Both the position numbers and the translations under genes were made by a program. DNA of 64,000 nt from positions 349,041 through 413,040 of the forward strand of contig NZ_JABXWT010000003.1 in assembly GCF_013377785.1 (NCBI RefSeq), given 5' to 3'. Positions within the stretch are counted from its first letter, which is position 1. Every line of letters begins with the position of its first letter. This document shows positions 58,630 through 64,000 of this stretch, in pieces. The notes beneath the pieces are model-generated. The model was not told the DNA's origin. It saw only the letters and a program-made list of their open reading frames with translations, and made no database searches. The stretch comes from Ruegeria haliotis (GTDB taxonomy: Bacteria; Pseudomonadota; Alphaproteobacteria; Rhodobacterales; Rhodobacteraceae).

Positions 58630-58662
58630 AAAGCCATTCCAGTGACACTGGAATGGCTTTTT
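58630..58662. terminator. Bidirectional terminator
   Basis: AAAGCCATTCCAGTG, one base, CACTGGAATGGCTTT: a perfect 15-bp dyad with A-rich and T-rich ends (TTTTTC on plus). It ends the DUF1127 genes on plus and the saccharopine operon on minus. Confidence 0.88.
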
Positions 58663-58680
58663 CTTCGCCAATTGGCGCAA

Positions 58681-59823
58681 TCAAGCGATGTGATCCACTA
58701 CCTGAAGATGCTGCGCCAGCGTGTCGATCTCAGCCATCCAGTCTTGGACCAGTTTCGGATCGCTGGGGGCTGCGTGAACGCCCACCGGGATTGCGCGGTT
58801 CAGGACCGCTTCGACCGCCAGTGACACCGGGATCGATACCAGCCGCGCCATGGCGGTGCCGCGCGCGTCCCCCCAGGCGTCCATCACATAGGTCTTGTGC
58901 CAGACCGTGCGGCCTTCTTTTTCGGCTTTCAGGCCAACACACAGCACAACGCGGTCCGGCTCACCTTCGTCATAGGCGTTTTCGGCCCAGAACTGATCTG
59001 ACATTTCCTTCAGGCGTGCGTCGCCTTCGGCTCCCGAAAGGGTTTCGATTTCACTGAACACATCTGCCCACGCATCGGTCCAGCCATTCAGGCGCAGGGT
59101 GCCGCGGACGAATTCCTTGACCGGCCAATGCTCTTCGAAATGGTACTGCTGCATGAAGGGCAGTGAATCGCGGTTTGGATAGACCTCGAAGCTTTCAGGC
59201 GTGGGCAACGGGGCATTGTAGCTGCTGATCGCGTCCCACGGGCGGGCCACGTCCAAAGGCGCGTAGTCGCGGATTGAGCGAGACGGCGAACGCAGCGCTT
59301 TCAGAACTCCTAGCGGCGACCAGCTGAACTTGTACCGGAACGGGTTGGGGTTCTTGGGGATGCCGCCGCAATACGAGATGAAGCTCAGGTGATTTTGCGG
59401 ATCGAATGCGTCTGAGGCGCGGTAACCATCGATCAAAGCATGGGCCATCAGGTGGTCGATGCCCGGATCCAACCCGACCTCGTTTACCAACACCACGCCG
59501 GTTTCGCGCGCCTTGTCATCCAACGCCCGCATTTCCGGCGCGATGTATGACGACGAGACAAAGTTCGCCCCTTTGGAAATCGCCAGTTCCGCCAGTGGCA
59601 CATGCCAGTCACCCGGCAGCATCGAGACGATGACATCGTGCTGTTCCAGCACCGCTCCGAGTGTATCAATGTCAAAGGCACGGATGTCGTTGGTCAGATC
59701 TCCGACCTCGGCCTTGGCTTTGTCGATCGTGCGGTTCCATACGGTGACTTTGTGACCCGCCTCGATCAGGCGGCGCAAACCGGGAATGGCCGACAGGCCG
59801 GTGCCACACCAATGAATGGTCAT
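58681..59823 (-). CDS. Saccharopine dehydrogenase (glutamate-forming)
   Basis: Oxidises saccharopine to aminoadipate semialdehyde and glutamate, the second step of lysine breakdown by the saccharopine route; cytoplasmic. The 380-residue protein has an N-terminal Rossmann GTGLSAIPGLRRL site, then NEVGLDPGIDHLMAH and SYCGGIPKNPNPFRYKFSWSPLGVL, which are typical of the Lys9-like family. In plants and animals it is fused to the first enzyme; here the two are separate genes with the partner upstream. Confidence 0.9.
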   Translation of the reverse strand: MTIHWCGTGLSAIPGLRRLIEAGHKVTVWNRTIDKAKAEVGDLTNDIRAFDIDTLGAVLEQHDVIVSMLPGDWHVPLAELAISKGANFVSSSYIAPEMRALDDKARETGVVLVNEVGLDPGIDHLMAHALIDGYRASDAFDPQNHLSFISYCGGIPKNPNPFRYKFSWSPLGVLKALRSPSRSIRDYAPLDVARPWDAISSYNAPLPTPESFEVYPNRDSLPFMQQYHFEEHWPVKEFVRGTLRLNGWTDAWADVFSEIETLSGAEGDARLKEMSDQFWAENAYDEGEPDRVVLCVGLKAEKEGRTVWHKTYVMDAWGDARGTAMARLVSIPVSLAVEAVLNRAIPVGVHAAPSDPKLVQDWMAEIDTLAQHLQVVDHIA

Positions 59824-59826
59824 CGC

Positions 59827-60882
59827 TCAGATCCTTTCGATATGAGATTGATAGGTTGCTTCTGCCCGGCCCCAGACCCCGCTATCGAGGTCGGTCAGGG
59901 TCAGCAGAGAAGGCAGTAATTGCGCGGCGTAATCCGCTGAGCTTTCAACCGGCAACATCGATGGCAGGTTGTCGATGGCTACGACGTCCAGCACAGGATC
60001 AATCGCGACCCGCAGCGCAGGGTTGTCCCATGTGGTGGCGCGGTCATAAACCGGCACCGGGTTGTAATCGCTGTCTGGATCGCAGGCGACATCACCGATG
60101 GCCGTCAGCTTACGCTGTGCAGTCAAAGCCTCGCACGGGACGAAGACCGGGGTTCCGGGGCGGGCGAAGATACAATTCAGGAATAGCTCGTGGTAGAGGA
60201 TTTCCGGAAAGGGCCCACCGCTGGCAGTTTCGGCTATGTCCCATTTGGTGACCTGAACGCCCATCGCTTCGCACAGATCGGCAGCTCCAGTCCCGACGCG
60301 CCCCAGGGCACCGATGACAATGGCGCGGGGGCGCGGGTGTCCGGTGGCGTTCAATTCGGCCAGCAGTTCGGCATTCAGGATATCTTTGCCCGGATATACT
60401 CCGACCGGCGGACATGCTTCGCCGCGTTGCTGCGCGGCCCAGGTTTTGAGCGTCACGGCAGCGCCAGCGTATCCGGCCCAATAACCAAAGGCAGCGACCC
60501 GGCGGCCGGTCTCATCCACCAAATATTCCAGATCGTAAAGGGTACCGCCGCCGGCCTTGAACCGTTCCAGCAATGCGCGACCGGAATGTTGCCCTTTGTA
60601 GGCGTGACCAAACATGATGTGACGATGGGGCAGGGGCGTGCCGTCTTCGGGCAGTTCCTTGAGGCCAAAGATGATCGCGTCCGCAGAGGCCTTGGGCCAG
60701 GAATTCTCGGGCGCGATCTCGCAGCCCGCGTCTTTGTAGCCATCAATCGGGATGGCCCGGACCGAGCTTTCCTCGACCGTGACGCGCAGACCTTCAGCGA
60801 TCAGTTTGGCGGCGCCTTGGGGTGTCAGGCCTACCCGTTCTTCGTTGGGGCGCTGTTCGGCCCTGACCCAGAGATGTGTCAT
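59827..60882 (-). CDS. Lysine-ketoglutarate reductase-type (Lys1-like) saccharopine dehydrogenase
   Basis: Joins lysine and 2-oxoglutarate to make saccharopine, or the reverse. The 351-residue protein is of the alanine dehydrogenase/Lys1 type: LWVRAEQRPNEERVGLTPQGAAKLI, then FGHAYKGQHSG, DLEYLVDETGRRVAAFGYWAGYAGAA and IGALGRVGTGAADLCEAMG for NAD(P). In catabolism the direction is towards saccharopine. Its stop is 3 bases before the ATG of the second enzyme. First or second gene of a run with a glutathione transferase upstream. Confidence 0.88.
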   Translation of the reverse strand: MTHLWVRAEQRPNEERVGLTPQGAAKLIAEGLRVTVEESSVRAIPIDGYKDAGCEIAPENSWPKASADAIIFGLKELPEDGTPLPHRHIMFGHAYKGQHSGRALLERFKAGGGTLYDLEYLVDETGRRVAAFGYWAGYAGAAVTLKTWAAQQRGEACPPVGVYPGKDILNAELLAELNATGHPRPRAIVIGALGRVGTGAADLCEAMGVQVTKWDIAETASGGPFPEILYHELFLNCIFARPGTPVFVPCEALTAQRKLTAIGDVACDPDSDYNPVPVYDRATTWDNPALRVAIDPVLDVVAIDNLPSMLPVESSADYAAQLLPSLLTLTDLDSGVWGRAEATYQSHIERI

Positions 60883-60896
60883 TGTCTATCCTATTC

Positions 60897-61511
60897 TCAA
60901 AGCATTCCGGCAGCTTTGACCGCCTGAACTGAGGCGCGGGCCTCCATCGCCTTGCGGAAGGCCGCGATCTTGGGAAAGGCTGCGACGTCCACGCCATCGC
61001 CCTCCAGCCAGCTACAGACCACATAAAGGTAGGCGTCTGCGAGGCTGAGCTGATCCCCCAGAACGAAGGGACCACGCAGGCCGCTGTTGACGATGTAGTC
61101 GCAGGACGCGGTCATCGTCCCGGCCACTTTGGCGGTCATGTCCTTCCAGCTGGCTTTCTTGTCGGCCCAGCGGTGCCCGCGCATCTTGTGAGCATGGTTC
61201 ACATGCATGGTCGAGGCCAGATAGTACATTACCTCGCGCATCCGGGCTGCCATGACTGGGTCTTCGGGCACCAACCCTGCCTCAGGTGCTTTGGCAGCGA
61301 CATAGTCCAGCAGTGCTCCGGTTTCGGTCAGGATGCCGCCGTCAACCACCAGCGCCGGGACGCGGCCCTTTGGGTTGATTTGGTGATAGGCTGGTTTGGT
61401 TTGTTCGCCGCCGGCAAAGTCCAGACGGATCGCTTCGTAGTCCAACCCGGCTTCTTCCAGCGCAATTGCAACAGCCACCGAGATGGTGCGAGGGGCATAA
61501 TAAAGCTGCAT
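60897..61511 (-). CDS. Glutathione S-transferase family protein
   Basis: A 204-residue GST with a thioredoxin-like N-terminus (QLYYAPRTISVAVAIALEEAGLDYEAI, then KGRVPALVVDGGILTETGALLDYVA with the cis-Pro and glutathione Ser/Thr) and a helical C-terminal domain. The substrate is unknown. Placed 14 bases upstream of the saccharopine pair, on the same strand; it could help with reactive aldehydes, an inference. Confidence 0.87.
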   Translation of the reverse strand: MQLYYAPRTISVAVAIALEEAGLDYEAIRLDFAGGEQTKPAYHQINPKGRVPALVVDGGILTETGALLDYVAAKAPEAGLVPEDPVMAARMREVMYYLASTMHVNHAHKMRGHRWADKKASWKDMTAKVAGTMTASCDYIVNSGLRGPFVLGDQLSLADAYLYVVCSWLEGDGVDVAAFPKIAAFRKAMEARASVQAVKAAGML

Positions 61512-61534
61512 CTAAAGTTCTCCGTTGGGGCCGG

Positions 61535-62185
61535 TTACAAATGCGTCTGCGCAAACTGCCGGTCGGGGGCTTCCAGATGCGGAACGGCATTGAACAGGAC
61601 CGGGCTGAGTTGCGGGCCAATCGGGTGCAGACGATGCATCGACGTGTTCATGATGGCAAGGGCGACGCGCGCCATCGACGGGATGTCCAATCCCATCGCC
61701 TGACGCACCACCATCGAGATCAGACCGCCCGAGGTCACGACGATGGCGGGGCCACCCTCGGTTCCGATGTCATGCAGGGCGTCGGACACGCGGGTCTCAA
61801 ACGCGGCAAAGGTTTCGGGGGTATTCCTGATCTCACCACCGGCCCAAGCGGCAAAGGTCTTGGGCAAATGCTCCACGAACCCTTCGCGATCGGTTGGGAC
61901 AACCTCACCGTGCTGTTCCTCGAACAGTTTGGCAATGTTGAAATACTCGATCTCGTTCAATCGCGCGTCTTGAATCGGTTCGGGTAGCCCCATGCTGGCG
62001 GCCGTTTCGACATGCCGGACTAAAGTTCCGCAATAGACACGTGGATGATGTGCGTGGGTATCACGCAGATGCGCGCCCAGCCAGCGGGCCTGCTGATGAC
62101 CTAGCGCGCTGAGCTTGTCGTAGTTTTCTTCATCGCGCGCAGCGGTGTTGGCCTGGCCGTGACGAACCAGCGTGATGTGTGACAT
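61535..62185 (-). CDS. Histidine phosphatase (phosphoglycerate-mutase-like)
   Basis: A 216-residue phosphatase of the phosphoglycerate mutase superfamily. LVRHGQAN has the phospho-His; TLVRHVETA the second basic pocket; VVTSGGLISM holds a Ser/Gly where the second catalytic His is usual (SHGG), which is atypical. Substrate unknown. The ATG at 62185 (MSHITLVRHGQ) has AGAGGG upstream. The longer frame to 62380 is not used. Head of the minus run with the GST and saccharopine genes. Confidence 0.85.
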   Translation of the reverse strand: MSHITLVRHGQANTAARDEENYDKLSALGHQQARWLGAHLRDTHAHHPRVYCGTLVRHVETAASMGLPEPIQDARLNEIEYFNIAKLFEEQHGEVVPTDREGFVEHLPKTFAAWAGGEIRNTPETFAAFETRVSDALHDIGTEGGPAIVVTSGGLISMVVRQAMGLDIPSMARVALAIMNTSMHRLHPIGPQLSPVLFNAVPHLEAPDRQFAQTHL

Positions 62186-62341
62186 GGCGATCCCTCTTGG
62201 GCAAAGTCTTAGGGCAGGATCCAGGCCGGGGCCAGAGGGGGAGGGCAGGCAAATGTCAAAAATCTGGACGCCGTTCAGGCCAATTGCTTGCGTGGTGGCG
62301 CACCCGGCGTATGGTTCCGTCATATCAAGGGGGATAGAAAT

Positions 62342-63520
62342 ATGGCCATAGATGAAAAACGATTTCTGGCCGATCTGCATAAGCTGCGCGAATTCGGGGC
62401 CTCGGGTGTGGGTAAAGGTGTTGTTCGACCTGCCTTTTCCGACGCTGATACTGCGGCGCGCCGTTGGTTGTCGTCACGGATGCAAGAGGCTGGTTTGCAG
62501 CCACATTTCGACCCCGTAGGCAACCTGTTCGGCCTGGCTCAGGGGCCGTCCCTGTTGATGGGCTCTCATTCAGACAGCCAACCGGAAGGCGGTTGGCTGG
62601 ATGGCGCTTTGGGTGTGATCGCGGCGCTTGAGATCGCCCGCGCGAGTGACAGGCCCATTTCGGTCGTGAGTTTTCAGGATGAGGAAGGCCGGTTCGGTGT
62701 CACGACGGGATCGGCTATCTGGTCCGGTGGGTTGAAACTGTCAGACGCCGACGCGCTGACCGATCATGCAGGCACAACGTTAGCGGCAGCACGCGCATCC
62801 ATGCGGAACCTGACGCAGGGCTTTGTCGATCCCGGTCAATTCACGGGTTTCATTGAAATGCATATCGAGCAAGGCCCGTCGCTGGACACAGCGGGCGATC
62901 TGATCGGGGTTGTGACCGATATCGTGGGTATCCGCGATATGGTGATCTGTTTCGAGGGGCAGCAGAACCATGCCGGAACCACGCCGATGCATCTGCGTCG
63001 GGACGCGTTTCAGGCTTTGTCGCTGTTCAACAGTGAGATTGCGACGCGGTTTCAGAATGTTGTCACGCCGCAAACTGTCTGGACGATCGGGCATGTGGAT
63101 CTGCATCCAAACGCCTCCTCGATTGTTCCGGGTCGCGCCCGGTTCTCGATGCAGTGGCGAGATCAGGATTCGGATCGCCTGATGCGCATGGAGCAGATTA
63201 TCCGAGAAACTGCTCAAAAGATTGCTGATCGTTCAGGGATGGCGCTTAGCTTTGGTCCGTTGTTGGGACTTGAGCCTGTTGCAATGGACAAGTCCTTGCA
63301 AAAAAGGCTTGAAACTGGCGCACAGCGTGTTGCCCCCGGCAAGTGGCGGCATATGCCGTCTGGCGCATTGCATGATGCCACAAATGTTGCGCGGTTGATG
63401 CCTGTTGCGATGCTATTCGTGCCTTCGATCAACGGAATCAGCCATGATTTTGCCGAGGATACTTCGGAAGATGATCTGATTGCCGGTCTTCGTGTGCTGG
63501 AGATTGCCGCCAAGTCCTGA
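62342..63520 (+). CDS. Zn-dependent hydantoinase/carbamoylase-family amidase
   Basis: A 392-residue M20-type hydrolase that removes carbamoyl or similar groups from N-carbamoyl amino acids or ureido compounds. Metal ligands are visible: [36 protein letters not shown] and [17 protein letters not shown] lies before the ATG at 62342. The substrate is unknown; allantoate and beta-ureidopropionate are among those of the family. Stands alone; divergent from the phosphatase. Confidence 0.88.
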   Translation: MAIDEKRFLADLHKLREFGASGVGKGVVRPAFSDADTAARRWLSSRMQEAGLQPHFDPVGNLFGLAQGPSLLMGSHSDSQPEGGWLDGALGVIAALEIARASDRPISVVSFQDEEGRFGVTTGSAIWSGGLKLSDADALTDHAGTTLAAARASMRNLTQGFVDPGQFTGFIEMHIEQGPSLDTAGDLIGVVTDIVGIRDMVICFEGQQNHAGTTPMHLRRDAFQALSLFNSEIATRFQNVVTPQTVWTIGHVDLHPNASSIVPGRARFSMQWRDQDSDRLMRMEQIIRETAQKIADRSGMALSFGPLLGLEPVAMDKSLQKRLETGAQRVAPGKWRHMPSGALHDATNVARLMPVAMLFVPSINGISHDFAEDTSEDDLIAGLRVLEIAAKS

Positions 63521-63908
63521 TCGCATCGCAGGGCTGTGTGTTTGAGGTCCGACAAGGGTCGCGCCGGTCAATCGTAGTGATGACAGAAAACCTGGCTGTG
63601 CGATCAAACGTCTTATGTCTGCTTGTTGCCGAACGGAAAAAAGTTTCCTATCAGAGACAGAGCTGCGGTATATGACCGTATACAGATCATCTACTGGTTA
63701 TGTGTTGAGGCCACGATGGTCCCCTGTGAGTCGAAATGGAATGAAGCTAACGCGGATTTGCGGATGCCTGCTGCCGGTATCGAACGAGGACACTTGATTG
63801 AAACGGCGTTCGTCGCCGACGCCACTAAGACAGTCGTTGCAATATCGGTCCGGTTCTTCAACCATATCGGTATCCGCTTGCATGCTACGACATGAAAAGG
63901 ACATTGAC
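63521..63908. other. 388-base region before gcvT
   Basis: No gene is supported; two overlapping short frames look random. GATCGCA (63519) and TGCGATC (63599) could close a 73-base loop. I do not see the conserved core of a glycine riboswitch. GTATA-TGACCG-TATAC near 63669 is a small dyad. AAGGA precedes gcvT. Confidence 0.45.
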
Positions 63909-64000
63909 ATGACAGACCTTCCGAAACGGACGCCTCTCCACTCGTTGCACGTCTCGCTGGGTGGTAAGTTGGTTGATTTTGCGGGCTGGGAGATGCCTGT
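63909..64000 (+). CDS. gcvT: Aminomethyltransferase GcvT, 5' end only
   Basis: The start of the T protein of the glycine cleavage system, which moves the methylene group of glycine to tetrahydrofolate. The first 30 codons are visible: [27 protein letters not shown], the N-terminal family pattern. AAGGA lies before the ATG. The gene runs off the right edge; gcvH and gcvP usually follow. Confidence 0.85.
   Translation, partial: MTDLPKRTPLHSLHVSLGGKLVDFAGWEMP

Noticed and set aside
63623..63895. A 90-codon frame before gcvT
   Set aside because: No family features and weak start; another frame overlaps it equally well.

Overview
The window looks like a chromosomal segment of a marine alphaproteobacterium of the Rhodobacteraceae (Roseobacter group). 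This rests on the GC-rich coding sequence, the rpoE-chrR pair, DUF3035 and Hint-domain proteins, two DUF1127 proteins, a sitABCD-type metal transporter behind Fur/Mur-like boxes, and a pair resembling the trimethylaminoethylphosphonate enzymes TmpA and TmpB described in Leisingera. I infer the family with good confidence and the genus not at all. No tRNA, rRNA, CRISPR array or complete insertion sequence was found.

Layout. 0-14 kb: the 5' part of fadH, then rppH, a family 2 glycosyltransferase, a radical SAM plus DUF547 lipoprotein operon, adenosine kinase and endonuclease III, an Ogt-type DNA repair methyltransferase, a glyoxalase-like protein, an aldehyde dehydrogenase, a 1-Cys peroxiredoxin, a family 25 glycosyltransferase, an outer-membrane beta-barrel, a DUF1326 protein and a Hint-domain protein. 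14-29 kb: a translation and RNA-decay neighbourhood on the minus strand (rbfA, truB, rpsO, pnp). Here rpsO and pnp are separated by about 8.5 kb holding a possible small RNA, a LysR regulator, an exported sulfatase, a BCCT transporter and an AT-richer three-gene operon with an AIPR/DGQHR-like protein.

29-34 kb: dapB, two unfamiliar proteins, then tmpA-tmpB with a divergent LysR regulator, probably converting the phosphonate analogue of choline to glycine betaine and phosphate. 34-43 kb: a plus-strand run of rsmB, a heparinase II/III-like protein, purH, lspA, a DUF3035 lipoprotein and an active/inactive pair of M16 proteases. 43-47 kb: a dienoyl-CoA-reductase-like SDR, a two-domain ALDH16-type dehydrogenase and deoC, probably handling acetaldehyde from deoxyribose breakdown. 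47-51 kb: the sitABCD-type manganese/iron importer.

51-64 kb: mutL and rmuC, a small lysozyme-inhibitor-like protein, rpoE-chrR (singlet-oxygen response) with a divergent DUF1365 gene, DUF3775, two DUF1127 proteins, a split saccharopine pathway for lysine breakdown, a glutathione transferase, a histidine phosphatase, a carbamoylase-type hydrolase, and the start of gcvT.

The main candidates for a little-described system are the AT-richer operon at 22.3-24.2 kb, whose first member is a 35-residue basic peptide, and the possible small RNA at 16.8-16.9 kb. The best functional story is the tmp locus. Domain calls come from reading translations by eye, without database searches.
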